The notes below the pieces were generated by a model. The model searched no databases, was not told the origin of the DNA, and was given only the letters and a program-made list of their open reading frames with translations. A DNA stretch of 64,000 bases from Flavobacterium flavigenum (GTDB lineage Bacteria > Bacteroidota > Bacteroidia > Flavobacteriales > Flavobacteriaceae). The DNA lies in the NCBI RefSeq assembly GCF_027111255.2, contig NZ_CP114285.2, positions 2,790,001 to 2,854,000 on the forward strand. The letters are read 5' to 3'. Of the stretch, positions 9,243 through 18,300 are shown in pieces; the first letter of the stretch is position 1, and every line of letters starts with the position of its first letter. The translations under genes and the position numbers were made by a program.

Positions 9243-9545
9243 TTGAGCTACTTTTTAAAAATAGACAATGACGCATTCAATGACATTCTAAATACTTCTG
9301 AATGGTATGAGGCGCAATTGAAAGGTTTAGGTTTACGGTATAAAAATCAAGTCAAAAAGCAGATAAATTCGTTAAAGAAAAATCCACATCTGTTTTCTAT
9401 AAAATATGATGAAATACGATGCCGTAAAATTGAAAAATTCCCTTTTCTAATTCATTATAAAATTGATGAGAATTTAAAATTAATAAGTGTTTTTGCTGTT
9501 TTCCATACTTCAAGAAACCCTGAAATCTGGAAAAAACGACAATAA
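9243..9545 (+). CDS. RelE/ParE-family toxin
   Basis: This 100-residue toxin follows the antitoxin by 3 bp. It has the RelE/ParE pattern: a helical hairpin (DILNTSEWYEAQLKGLGLRYKNQVKKQINSL), then beta strands with KYDEIRCRKIEKFPFLIHYKI and VFAVFHTSRNPEIWKKR at the end. Family members either cleave mRNA on the ribosome (RelE) or poison gyrase (ParE). The sequence does not tell which. The only plausible start is a TTG at 9243 (encoding M-SYFLKIDN), since there is no in-frame ATG before the conserved part. A weak start for the toxin next to an ATG-started antitoxin fits the usual excess of antitoxin. Confidence 0.85.
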   Translation: MSYFLKIDNDAFNDILNTSEWYEAQLKGLGLRYKNQVKKQINSLKKNPHLFSIKYDEIRCRKIEKFPFLIHYKIDENLKLISVFAVFHTSRNPEIWKKRQ

Positions 9546-9552
9546 ATAATCC

Positions 9553-9587
9553 AAACCCAATGCCCAAAGTTGTTGGGTTTCTTTTTT
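9553..9587 (+). terminator. Intrinsic terminator after the toxin gene
   Basis: The stem AAACCCAA (9553-9560) pairs with TTGGGTTT (9573-9580) and is followed by CTTTTTT. The loop carries CCCAAAGTTG. It closely copies the lepA terminator at 7597-7628. It lies between convergent genes, but its T tract favours the plus direction. Confidence 0.7.
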
Positions 9588-9589
9588 CT

Positions 9590-9784
9590 CTAAAGAAGCC
9601 CGCCACAAATTCCCAATCCAATTAATAGATAAACCGCTGCTAAAATAAACAACACTTTTGCTGTTGTTGGATTGTTCTTTTTAACGGCAAATCCAATAAT
9701 GGCAAGTAAAATTGGAGGGCCAACCATAATAGCCACAAAAATTATCACTATTCCGCCTAAATTGCCTACTTCTAATGCTGTCAT
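9590..9784 (-). CDS. Small two-helix membrane protein
   Basis: This is a 64-residue hydrophobic protein with two predicted transmembrane helices (about 11-33 and 43-62) joined by a basic loop (VKKNNPTTAKV). It resembles small flavobacterial integral membrane proteins of unknown function. It lies 4 bp downstream of the radical SAM gene on the same strand and may be the third member of that operon. No function can be assigned from the sequence. Confidence 0.6.
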   Translation of the reverse strand: MTALEVGNLGGIVIIFVAIMVGPPILLAIIGFAVKKNNPTTAKVLFILAAVYLLIGLGICGGLL

Positions 9785-9788
9785 AATC

Positions 9789-11180
9789 TTAAATTTTACT
9801 TCTTAATTCTTCTAATCTTTCTATTTTGTCGTCCCTGTAAAACAAATTCATGGTTTCAAACGGGATTATTTTATTGTCTTTGTTGACAATATGTACACAT
9901 GATTTTTTAATTGCCCTGACATCAAAATTATAGGCATCTATAAACTGCATGATAATAATTCTGAACAAGTTATCGTACCCTAACTCAGGAGCATCAATAT
10001 TGGGCAGACAGCAAAGAATTGACTTGAGATTTTCCTGAGCGACTTCTACCGAATTTCCTGTACTGAACAATTCAATCATTTTTCCGTGCAGCACTTCGTC
10101 CTGTTCGTAAATAATGGTGTTTTTGCTATTGTCCAATAGATCATTCGGATTAATGTATCGGGTTAACGGAAAAACCTCATCACCCAGTTTCAAAGCATAA
10201 CCCATTACCAAAGCATCGGGATTGCAGGGAACGGGAAGCAAATCATCTGAATTAAAAATGGAGGTTTGTTCCAAAATTTTCCTTCTTACTTCGGTTAGTG
10301 TCATCCGATCCTTTTCGGGGTTGAAGTTTTCCAGCCTTCCGGCAATTTGTGTGGGTTGAAATGTAACACCCCGCACACATTTTTGCTTTAGTGCAAATTC
10401 TACTATTTTACCTATTTCGTTATCATTCAGTCCTTTTTGAAGCGTAACCACCAGTGTTGTGGACAAATTAAGCTCATTCAGGTTTTCTAACGCCTGTTTC
10501 CGTATTTCGCTCAAATCGGCACCACGAAGTTCCTGCAATACACTATCTTCAAAAGAATCAAATTGCAGGTAAATTTCAAAATCCGGCGAATAGCTTTTTA
10601 GCCTTTGGGCAAATGCTTTGTCTTTTGCGATTTTGATTCCGTTAGTGTTGAGCATTAAATGCCTGATCGGAAGTGACTTTGCATAATCTAAAATCTCAAA
10701 AAACTGAGGATGAATCGTCGGTTCACCTCCGCTGATCTGGACAACATCAGGTTCTTTTTCGTTTAAAACAATTGTGTCCAGCATGATTTTTATTTCTTCG
10801 AGCGTTCTGTGCCTTCCATACGAAGGTGATGAACCGGCGTAACAGGTCGGACAAGTCAAATTGCATCGGTCTGTAACCTCCACAACCGTAAGGCAGGAAT
10901 GCTGTTCGTGATCCGGGCAAAGGCCACAATCATACGGACAGCCGTAATGTGTTTTGGTATTAAAGGTATAAGGTGTTTCAGAAGGTTTGTTGTAGTTTCG
11001 GATGTTTTTATAGTACGGAATATCATCTGCAATCAGCACCTTTGAATTTCCGTGTTCCGGGCATCTTTTGAGCATGTACACATTCTCGTCTTCAAAAACA
11101 ATTTTAGCATCAATCCGCTTTAAGCATTCCGGACAAAGGCTTAAGGTAAAATCATAATAAGTGTATTTTCTAACTGGCAT
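9789..11180 (-). CDS. Radical SAM enzyme of the MJ0619/Tes-like family
   Basis: This 463-residue enzyme has a radical SAM cluster motif, C106-x3-C110-x2-C113 (CNLTCPTC). Around it is a cysteine pattern that I associate with the MJ0619/tetraether-lipid-synthase (Tes) group. There is an N-terminal rubredoxin-like set (C16-PE-C19 and KRC40PEHG), then GC81PYDC85GLC88PDHEQHSC96 just before the SAM motif. C-terminal cysteines include PCNPDALV, ILCCLPN and KKSCVH. Archaeal relatives couple lipid tails or methylate pterins, and bacterial substrates are mostly unknown. Its start overlaps the end of an Lgt-like membrane gene by 11 bp, which implies a joint function, perhaps on a lipid. The family call is fairly firm; the substrate is not known. 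Confidence 0.75.
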   Translation of the reverse strand: MPVRKYTYYDFTLSLCPECLKRIDAKIVFEDENVYMLKRCPEHGNSKVLIADDIPYYKNIRNYNKPSETPYTFNTKTHYGCPYDCGLCPDHEQHSCLTVVEVTDRCNLTCPTCYAGSSPSYGRHRTLEEIKIMLDTIVLNEKEPDVVQISGGEPTIHPQFFEILDYAKSLPIRHLMLNTNGIKIAKDKAFAQRLKSYSPDFEIYLQFDSFEDSVLQELRGADLSEIRKQALENLNELNLSTTLVVTLQKGLNDNEIGKIVEFALKQKCVRGVTFQPTQIAGRLENFNPEKDRMTLTEVRRKILEQTSIFNSDDLLPVPCNPDALVMGYALKLGDEVFPLTRYINPNDLLDNSKNTIIYEQDEVLHGKMIELFSTGNSVEVAQENLKSILCCLPNIDAPELGYDNLFRIIIMQFIDAYNFDVRAIKKSCVHIVNKDNKIIPFETMNLFYRDDKIERLEELRSKI

Positions 11181-11913
11181 TTTTTACGAATAAATTTAAA
11201 ATTGTTTTGTGATAATAAAGCAGACAAATTAAGCATAAAATCTGAATCGAACTCAGCCCTGCAACAAAGAAATGATTGGGTTTTATAAATTCTATACAGA
11301 ATCGGAATGTAAAATAAGCAATCATAAAATACTGAAATAACAGACCATTTTTAAGGTTTTTGCTTTGTATCTTTTTCAGAAAAATAAATAATACGACCAA
11401 AAAAAGCAACTCATACAAGGCAATCGGATGGCGTTTTATATTATCGCCCAGATTCATTCCCAGAAAAAAAGTGGTTGCTTTTCCATACGTAAATTCATTT
11501 GTTCCGGATAAAAAGCAGCCGATTCTCCCGATAAAAATTCCCAGAATAATCGGAAACGTAAACAAATCGCCCGAGGATTCTTTTTCACCAATGATTTTTT
11601 TGGCAATCTCAACTCCTAAAAGCCCGCCAAACAATCCGCCCATAATGGTTTTGGTATTGAAAAGCCCTAAAAAGGATTTAATATCAGAAATAACAACTGG
11701 GTGCTCTAAGAAACCGACAATCCTTGAACCCAAAAAAGCGCCGAGTGCAGCGCCTAAAATAATAGATAACCGATTGATTGTTATGATGCTGTCTGTAGTT
11801 CTTTTTCGTAAAAAAGCATAATACCGATAGCCTATAAAAAAGGCCAGGTATTCTAGAACTAAATGGATATTAATTTCATAACCAAACAGGACTGGTTCAA
11901 ACGGAAGCTTCAT
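11170..11913 (-). CDS. Divergent Lgt-like membrane protein (prolipoprotein diacylglyceryl transferase family)
   Basis: This 247-residue polytopic membrane protein has about seven hydrophobic segments and Lgt landmarks in the right order. These are MGGLFGGLLG (Lgt HGGLIG), GRIGCFLSG (Lgt GRIGNFING), KRHPIALYE (Lgt HPxQLYE) and FRFCIEF (the Lgt Arg/Glu pair). Two usual residues are changed: the His before GGL is Met, and the Asn of GRIGN is Cys. It is therefore probably not the housekeeping lipoprotein transferase, but a relative that may handle phosphatidylglycerol or another lipid. It overlaps the radical SAM gene by 11 bp. Upstream, 11914-12000 is a short promoter region. Confidence 0.75.
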   Translation of the reverse strand: MKLPFEPVLFGYEINIHLVLEYLAFFIGYRYYAFLRKRTTDSIITINRLSIILGAALGAFLGSRIVGFLEHPVVISDIKSFLGLFNTKTIMGGLFGGLLGVEIAKKIIGEKESSGDLFTFPIILGIFIGRIGCFLSGTNEFTYGKATTFFLGMNLGDNIKRHPIALYELLFLVVLFIFLKKIQSKNLKNGLLFQYFMIAYFTFRFCIEFIKPNHFFVAGLSSIQILCLICLLYYHKTILNLFVKNAS

Positions 11914-12017
11914 TAATTGCGATTCAGATTGTGATTTAACATTACAATTCTGTAAAGATGCAAAAATTTATTGTTCATAGATTATTTTTTAAATAATGTT
12001 GTGGATTTGGATTGTTT

Positions 12018-12055
12018 AGATGCACTACTGTGCATCTCTACTGTGCATCTCTACG
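12018..12055. repeat. REP-like palindrome with 13-bp tandem repeat
   Basis: AGATGCAC (12018-12025) and GTGCATCT (12030-12037) form a hairpin with a 4-base loop. The unit CTACTGTGCATCT is repeated head to tail at 12025-12037 and 12038-12050, followed by CTAC. This looks like a degenerate extragenic palindrome of the GTAGAGAnGCAC type seen in many Bacteroidota. It lies between the Lgt-like gene and the divergent WYL regulator. Confidence 0.6.
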
Positions 12056-12123
12056 TTAAACAGAAATATGAATTTAGAAAATCCTTAGTATCTTAGCAAC
12101 TCTAAAACCTTAGAACCTAAAAA

Positions 12124-13083
12124 ATGCTCGACGAAACCCCAAAACGATTTGACCGGATTGTTGCCATCCTGATTCAATTGCAATCTAAAAAAATTGTAAA
12201 GGCACAGGAATTGGCAGATCGTTTTGAATGTAGTCTGAGAACAATTTACAGGGATATCAGAACCCTTGAAGCTTCGGGTGTTCCTATTTATAGTGAAGCT
12301 GGAGTGGGTTATGCTTTAATGGACGGTTACAGATTGCCTCCGGTTATGTTTACGCGTGAAGAAGTTAGCAGTTTTATTGCTGCCGAAAAACTGATGCAGA
12401 AATTTACCGATCCTTCTTTGGGAACACATTATGCATCGGCGATGTACAAACTGAAATCGGTTTTGCGAAGCAATGACAAAGACTATCTTTCGAATATCGA
12501 ATCGCGGGTGGTAATGCAGACTGCTGAACCTCTGTTTAACGACAATTCTCCCAATACTTTAGCAGTTCTTTTTGAAGGAATTGCCGAGAAAAAACAAATT
12601 CTGCTGACGTACAAAACGTATGAAAAAGACGAAACTACACAGCGGAATTTAGAACCTGTTGGTGTTTTTCACGATCATAATAATTGGTATTTTTTGGGAT
12701 ACTGCCATTTACGAAAAGATTACAGGCAATTTCGAACAGACCGGATTCAGGCAATAAAAAAAACAGATTTTGATTTTACTATCGAACACGATTCTCTCGA
12801 AACCTATCTCAATAAAAACGAAGCAATCCCCACAACAAAGGTTCGGATTCTCATAGAAAAGAAAATTGCAAGATATCTGGAAACGGAAAAAAAATACCAT
12901 GGTTTTGTTTCTGAAAAAGAAATCGACGGACAAATCGAAATGACTTTTATGTGCCGTGATATCGATAGTGGTTTCCCTCGTTGGTTTTTGATGTTTGGAG
13001 ATTACGCCACAATTCTAGAACCTGAAAGTCTTAAAACAAGAGCTTTAGAACTATTAGAAATCAACAAACAAAGGCTTTTGTAG
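12124..13083 (+). CDS. YafY-type HTH/WYL-domain transcriptional regulator
   Basis: This 319-residue regulator has an N-terminal DeoR-like helix-turn-helix at residues about 8-60 (FDRIVAILIQLQSKK, LADRFECSLRTIYRDIRTLEASGVPIYSE). A central WYL domain spans about 140-220; its signature here is NNWYFLGYCHLRKDYRQFRTDRI. A WCX-like C-terminal extension follows. WYL domains bind ligands, in some cases nucleotides or nucleic acids, and control stress or metabolic genes. In related bacteria such regulators often lie beside DinB-like genes, as here, where two DinB genes are convergent downstream. The ATG at 12124 follows an A-rich leader. Confidence 0.9.
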   Translation: MLDETPKRFDRIVAILIQLQSKKIVKAQELADRFECSLRTIYRDIRTLEASGVPIYSEAGVGYALMDGYRLPPVMFTREEVSSFIAAEKLMQKFTDPSLGTHYASAMYKLKSVLRSNDKDYLSNIESRVVMQTAEPLFNDNSPNTLAVLFEGIAEKKQILLTYKTYEKDETTQRNLEPVGVFHDHNNWYFLGYCHLRKDYRQFRTDRIQAIKKTDFDFTIEHDSLETYLNKNEAIPTTKVRILIEKKIARYLETEKKYHGFVSEKEIDGQIEMTFMCRDIDSGFPRWFLMFGDYATILEPESLKTRALELLEINKQRLL

Positions 13084-13085
13084 AA

Positions 13086-13125
13086 AAAAACTCCTAAAGA
13101 AACAAAGTTGCATTAGGAGTTTTTT
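13086..13125. terminator. Bidirectional terminator between WYL regulator and DinB gene
   Basis: AAAAACTCCTAA (13086-13097) pairs with TTAGGAGTTTTT (13113-13124), with A and T runs on the two sides. It serves the plus-strand regulator and probably the convergent DinB gene. Confidence 0.8.
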
Positions 13126-13130
13126 GATTT

Positions 13131-13631
13131 TTAATGCTGCTGTTTTACAACATTATAAAAATTATAATCGGTGTTTGAGGCATCTGTAATTCCGATATTC
13201 CGGCCCATCGTTACAATCTGGCCTCTGTGATAAGTGCCGTGATTAATAACCTGAAGCAGATAATCCGAAATAGGCAATTCGCATTCAAACCACGGATTAA
13301 CGATTTTAACTTCTTTCATTAAATCTTCTTCCGGCAATGAATTGATTAAATGTTTCAATTTTAGAGATGAATTTAATAAACCTTCAAAGATTTCTTCTTT
13401 CGACAATTCACTTTCGGGTTTCTTTTCTGATAAATCAGTTTCAGAAATAACAGAAAACCAATATTCTTCTGTTGACCAGATATGATCAAGTGTTTTTATA
13501 ATTGTTGAAAAACTTGAAGGTACTTCTGCATAGAGCAATTCATCAGATTTCGGCGAAAGCCAGTTTACGAATTGGTGGTTTACCCATAAATTATAATCTG
13601 CATAATTGGACATTATTTTCTTTAAACTCAT
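13131..13631 (-). CDS. DinB-family protein
   Basis: This 166-residue four-helix-bundle protein of the DinB/YfiT superfamily has the usual metal-ligand histidines: one in KTLDHIWSTEEYWF and two in INHGTYHRGQIVT. Superfamily members are often metal-dependent thiol transferases or of unknown activity, and this one cannot be assigned a substrate. It is followed by the shared terminator at 13086-13125. A second DinB gene lies upstream on the same strand after a 51-bp gap, so the pair may be co-transcribed. The two proteins are only distantly similar. Confidence 0.85.
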   Translation of the reverse strand: MSLKKIMSNYADYNLWVNHQFVNWLSPKSDELLYAEVPSSFSTIIKTLDHIWSTEEYWFSVISETDLSEKKPESELSKEEIFEGLLNSSLKLKHLINSLPEEDLMKEVKIVNPWFECELPISDYLLQVINHGTYHRGQIVTMGRNIGITDASNTDYNFYNVVKQQH

Positions 13632-13682
13632 AGCCGTTATTTTTAGATTTATTAATAAAGTTACGATGAAAATTTCATCTGA

Positions 13683-14162
13683 CTATCTTTCCCAAAAAAA
13701 TGGAGGCTCGATATTTAAAGCTCTTAAATAGACATAAGCCTGACCGCGGTGGTGGATCTCGTTGTCTATAAAGTATAAGATATTCTGAATAATCGGAAAT
13801 TCATACTGCCCAAAAAGCTTAAAAGTCTCGTTGAAATCTTCTACAGATAATTGCTCCCAGTATTTATTGATTTCTGCTGTAGCTTCATCCCATTTTTCAA
13901 GATATTGCGCTTTGAAAATCAGTTTCTCCTCTCCTTCAGTATAAGGCTGGCTGTCGCGGTTTACAATTGCTTTAAGTCCAGGAGCTGCAATTGCCAAAAG
14001 TTCATCAATCAATTTCGCAAATGGGCGCATTCCTCCTATTGAAAATTCGAAGAAATCCTTTTCCGGAAAAAGTTCAATTAAACGACGGGTTAATGCTCTG
14101 TGTCCCTGCCAGTGTTTCAATAAATCTTCTGAAGTAATTACTTGTGCTTCTAATGTTTTCAT
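13683..14162 (-). CDS. DinB-family protein
   Basis: This 159-residue protein has the DinB-like pattern. An N-terminal helix carries HWQGHRALTRRLIELFPE, and near the C-terminus is DNEIHHRGQAYVYLRALNIEPPFFWER, which matches the conserved HxxHRGQ helix of this superfamily. It probably forms a metal-binding four-helix bundle; the substrate is unknown. A perfect inverted repeat at 14212-14227 lies 50 bp upstream of the start. It sits in the same orientation as the neighbouring DinB gene and the PfkB kinase. Confidence 0.85.
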   Translation of the reverse strand: MKTLEAQVITSEDLLKHWQGHRALTRRLIELFPEKDFFEFSIGGMRPFAKLIDELLAIAAPGLKAIVNRDSQPYTEGEEKLIFKAQYLEKWDEATAEINKYWEQLSVEDFNETFKLFGQYEFPIIQNILYFIDNEIHHRGQAYVYLRALNIEPPFFWER

Positions 14163-14192
14163 GATTTTAAAGTTTTAATTTGTTTAACACTT

Positions 14193-14227
14193 CAAAATTA
14201 TGGAGGGCCGGTGACAACAGTTTGTCA
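14193..14227 (-). promoter_or_regulatory. Candidate promoter and palindromic operator for the DinB gene at 13683-14162
   Basis: On the minus strand a TAATTTTG box (14193-14200) fits the -7 consensus. Just upstream of it a perfect palindrome, TGACAA-CAGT-TTGTCA, occupies 14212-14227, where a regulator could block the -33 region. Which regulator binds is unknown; the nearby WYL protein is one candidate. Confidence 0.4.
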
Positions 14228-14259
14228 GCAGGAAAAAATAAATTTTATTTATTTTTTAA

Positions 14260-15192
14260 TCATTTGTTTTTCAGCCATTCAAACAAACGATTGGCATCTT
14301 CAAATTTAAACAATTGTGTTCCTTCATTCATTGTAGCTGCAGATCCGCAGGCGACTCCCCAACGAATAACTTCTTTCAGGTTTTTATTCTGCGACAATGC
14401 CCAAACGATTCCTCCTACCATGCTGTCTCCTGCGCCAACGGTACTTTTTTTGGCAACATTCGGTGCCGGCACAAATTCGCATTGATCTTTAGTTACCAAT
14501 ATCGCACCTTGCGGACCAAGTGAAACCACAACAATTTCAGCACCTCCTTTAGCAATGATTTCTTTGGCTGCTTCGTCAACTTGTTCGGTTTCCAAACGTT
14601 CAACCCCAACCAGTTTTGCTAATTCACCAACATTAGGCTTAATTAAATAAACACCGGTTTCTACTACTTTTTTCAATGCTTCGCCGGAAGTATCAACAAT
14701 TAATTTTGAGTTTGTTTCCTTCGCAATTTCGGCTACTTTCTGATAAAAATCTGAAGACAGACCTTCATTCAGGCTGCCGCTTGCTACCAAAAATTTTGGT
14801 TTTAACTTCGAAATCGTTTCTAAAAGCTTTTCAACTTCTGAATCGGACAACACATCTCCTGTAAACCCAAAACGATATTGTGAATTGGTATTATCATCAA
14901 CTGCAATGAAGTTTTCTCTTGTTGCTGTTTCAGTTTCGATTGCTTCAAAATCAACTTTTTCTTTAGCTACTAAATCTTTCAGCATCTCTCCAACGGGTCC
15001 ACCTGATGTAAAAACTGCCAGCGAACTTCCGCGAAGACGGGAAATTGCTTTAGAAACATTTATTCCGCCACCTCCAGCATCAAATTGAGGCTCTTTGCAC
15101 CTTATTTTCTGTTCTGCAACCAAACCAGAAAAATGGGTGCTTTTATCTACTGAAGGATTTACTGTGACGGTAACTATATCAAATGATTTCAT
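14260..15192 (-). CDS. pfkB: PfkB-family hexose-phosphate kinase (1-/6-phosphofructokinase type)
   Basis: This 310-residue ribokinase-fold sugar kinase of the LacC/FruK/PfkB group has an N-terminal TVNPSVDKSTHF motif and the glycine-rich GGGGINVSKAISRL, which is the PfkB substrate-binding signature. The catalytic C-terminal motif is STVGAGDSMVGGIVWAL with the base Asp in GAGD. It phosphorylates a hexose phosphate, most likely fructose 6-phosphate or fructose 1-phosphate, feeding glycolysis. No PTS or fructose-specific genes flank it, so the substrate stays open. The start ATG at 15190-15192 gives the family N-terminus. A plausible minus-strand promoter lies at 15243-15274. Confidence 0.88.
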   Translation of the reverse strand: MKSFDIVTVTVNPSVDKSTHFSGLVAEQKIRCKEPQFDAGGGGINVSKAISRLRGSSLAVFTSGGPVGEMLKDLVAKEKVDFEAIETETATRENFIAVDDNTNSQYRFGFTGDVLSDSEVEKLLETISKLKPKFLVASGSLNEGLSSDFYQKVAEIAKETNSKLIVDTSGEALKKVVETGVYLIKPNVGELAKLVGVERLETEQVDEAAKEIIAKGGAEIVVVSLGPQGAILVTKDQCEFVPAPNVAKKSTVGAGDSMVGGIVWALSQNKNLKEVIRWGVACGSAATMNEGTQLFKFEDANRLFEWLKNK

Positions 15193-15242
15193 GTTTACAA
15201 TATTAGAATAAGACTATAAATTAAAACTTCTTTGCAATTTAA

Positions 15243-15274
15243 CAAAATTAAAAGTGGAAAACTTTTTTTGTAAA
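15243..15274 (-). promoter_or_regulatory. Candidate promoter for the PfkB gene
   Basis: On the minus strand a TTTA element (15271-15274) is followed after 20 bases by TAATTTTG (15243-15250), close to the Bacteroidota TTTG/TAnnTTTG pattern. The start codon is 50 bp downstream. Confidence 0.4.
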
Positions 15275-15366
15275 ACACAGGTGCAAATCATAAAATACTG
15301 ACAATCATAATTTTAAAACCAAATAATTTCGTAACTTTAAGTAAATCAATTAATAAAATATGAATT

Positions 15367-18300
15367 ATGAGATCTGCTCTACTTCTGGTTTTATTATTTT
15401 ATTCAACTATATCTTCATCACAAGGAATTATAGTCGACACTACAAGCTTGTCTATACCGGAACTGGTTCGGCAAGAATTGATGCAGAATGCGTGTACCAT
15501 TGAAAGTAATTTCAAATTTTCATCCCGGCTGGGCATTGGAAAATTTACCAATACCAACCCTAATTTTCCCATTACAAACGGAATTATTATTCGGAATGGT
15601 ATTGCCAAACATACTGAAGGATCTTATACGGGCTTGAATGAAAGCAGTCGGCTTAATAATAACAACGATCCCGATTTGCAGAATATTAGTAATGAAAACG
15701 GACAAATTGTTCCTATTACTGATGTGAGTTATGTTCAGTTTGATTTTACCCCTTTGTCGAGTAATTTTAGTTTTGATTTTCTTTTTGCTTCCAATGAATA
15801 TGGCGAATTTCAATGTGGCTTTAGTGATGTTTTTGCCTTTATACTGACAGATTTAACGACCGGAATTTCTAAAAATCTTGCTATAGTACCGGGCACAACA
15901 ACACCCGTTTCCGTTAAAAACATTCGCGATCAGCAGTATAATTCTGCCTGTTTGTCTGCCAACGCCAATTTGTTTGACCGTTATAACGTTACCAATCCGG
16001 CAGGCTCTGCGATAAATATGAGAGGAGAAACCAAAGTTTTGAAAGCTTCTTCAGCCGTAATTCCAAATCGGACATACAGCATAAAACTTGCCATTGGAGA
16101 TTATAATGACAGTAATTACGACTCGGCAGTTTTTATAAAAGGAGGCAGCTTTATCACCACAATGGATTTAGGTCCGGACAGAATTATCTGCGAAGGAGAA
16201 AGTGTCACATTACAATCCGGACTTGTGGGGAATTACAATTATATATGGACTCTCAATGGGACTGAAATTCCCGGAGAAACAAACAGCACTTTAACAGCTA
16301 ATCAAGCCGGAACTTATGGACTTACAGCAACACTTTCAGGCTGTGTGATCAAAGACGAAGTAGTTATTAAAGATTTGATCATTAAAACGCCCAAAGATTT
16401 AATTGCCTGCTACAATACAAATGGCGTTTATCAATATAACTTAACCCAGAATAATTTAGCTGCTTTGGGGATCGACCCTGCCAAATATACCATTTACTAT
16501 TTTGATTCGTTAACCTCAGCAAATGCAAACGGTCCGTCGATACCTCAAAATCAATTAAATTCTTTTACAAGTTCAGGAAACCAGACTATTTACATAAAAG
16601 CCGTACCTGTAAACAACAATGGCTTTTTCTGTAACAACTTAATCTCTTTCAATTTGCTGGTAACACCTGCTATCAACATTGTAAAACCTTCTGACATTAA
16701 CATTTGCAACAATATTTCCGGAAGAGTCATGGTAGATTTAACTACTCAGGAAAGTACCATACTAAACGGACAAAACCCTTTAGATTACAAAATCAGATAT
16801 TACACCAGCCAGGCAGCCGCAAACAGTGCTACAAATAACATAACAGATCCAAAGGCTTTCAATACTTCCACGGCGCAAACACCACAAACGATTTGGGTGC
16901 GGGTCGAAAACATTTCGAGTTCGGTTTGTTTTGCTACTGTCAATTTTAATATAAACATTTTTTCTCTTCCACCAGTAGATGATATTCCGGATGTAGTAGC
17001 CTGCAACAGCTACACTTTATCACCAATTACAGCTGGGGAATATTATACGGGACCAAATGGAACAGGTACTAAACTGAATCCCGAAGATATTATTACCAAA
17101 AGTGGAGCCTACTATATTTTCAACAGATCTGCAGCGAACGGTTGTACCAATGAGACTTCTTTTAATGTAATCCTGATATACGAACTTAGTTTTAAAAAAG
17201 AAGCCTGTGGTCAATATACGGTTCCGCGTGTAGCTGCCGGTGGTTTTTTTACTGCTTCCGGAGGACAGGGAAATGCTATTCCGGCAGGAACAATTTATAC
17301 CACAAGTCAGACTATTTATTATTATGCCAGAATTAATGGAACAGTTTGTCGTGACGAAGCTTTATCCTTTGTTGTTTATCCTTTGCCTTTAGTGGATAAA
17401 CCAGGTAATGTGGTGACTTGTAACTCTTATATTCTGCCTCCTTTAGTAAATGGGAATTATTACACGGCAACAGGAGGTAAAGGAACTCTTTTAAATGCCG
17501 GAACTACGATAACTTCAAGCCAGACAGTATTTGTTTTTGCAAATGACGGAAGGTGTACTAACGAATATTCCTTTAAAATCGACATTATCAATTCTGCTGC
17601 TTTTGTTCCAATTAGCAGATGTGGAAACTATGTTTTGCCACCCGTTGTAATAGGGGGTTATTATACTGCTCCTTCCGGGCAAGGGCAAAACATTCCTGCA
17701 GGAACCAACATTACCACTTCACAGACCGTGTATTATTATGCCGTCACCTCAACTTCTCCAAATTGTACCGATAACTTAAAATATGAAATTACTATAAAAA
17801 CACTGCCACCGGTAGATAAGCCAGCCAATAGACTGGAATGTGAGCGTTATGTCCTGCCTCCTTTGTTAAATGGTAAATATTATACCAGAACCAACGGCGG
17901 AGGAACAGCATTAAAAGCCGGAGACGTTATCACCACAACGCAGACCATTTATGTGTATGCCGTTGGCCCTGAGTGTACAAACGAACATAGTTTTATTGTC
18001 GAAATCAGGAAACGCCCTTTGGTGGATAGTTTTACAGATGTCGTTAGCTGTACGGCTTTTAAACTTCCTGTATTGAAAAATGGAAAATACTATACCGCAA
18101 CCGGAGGCCCGCATGGTTTAGGAACACAAATCGCCGAAGGAACACTCATAAACACAACACAGACTATTTATATCTATAATGAATGGGCAGATTTTGCGAG
18201 TTGCAGTAATGAGACTTTTTTTAAAGTCAATTATAACGGAATAGACGTTGGCACCTTTGCAAACATTAATGTTTGCGACAGCTATACCCTGCCTCCGTTA

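Noticed and set aside
11360..11821. A 153-codon plus-strand frame opposite the Lgt-like gene
   Set aside because: The minus-strand protein shows Lgt motifs and overlaps its partner gene. The plus frame is Lys/Pro/Ile-rich by composition only.
11170..11913. Housekeeping lgt
   Set aside because: The His and Asn expected in the Lgt signature motifs are Met and Cys here, and the gene is tied to a radical SAM gene, so it is called Lgt-like only.
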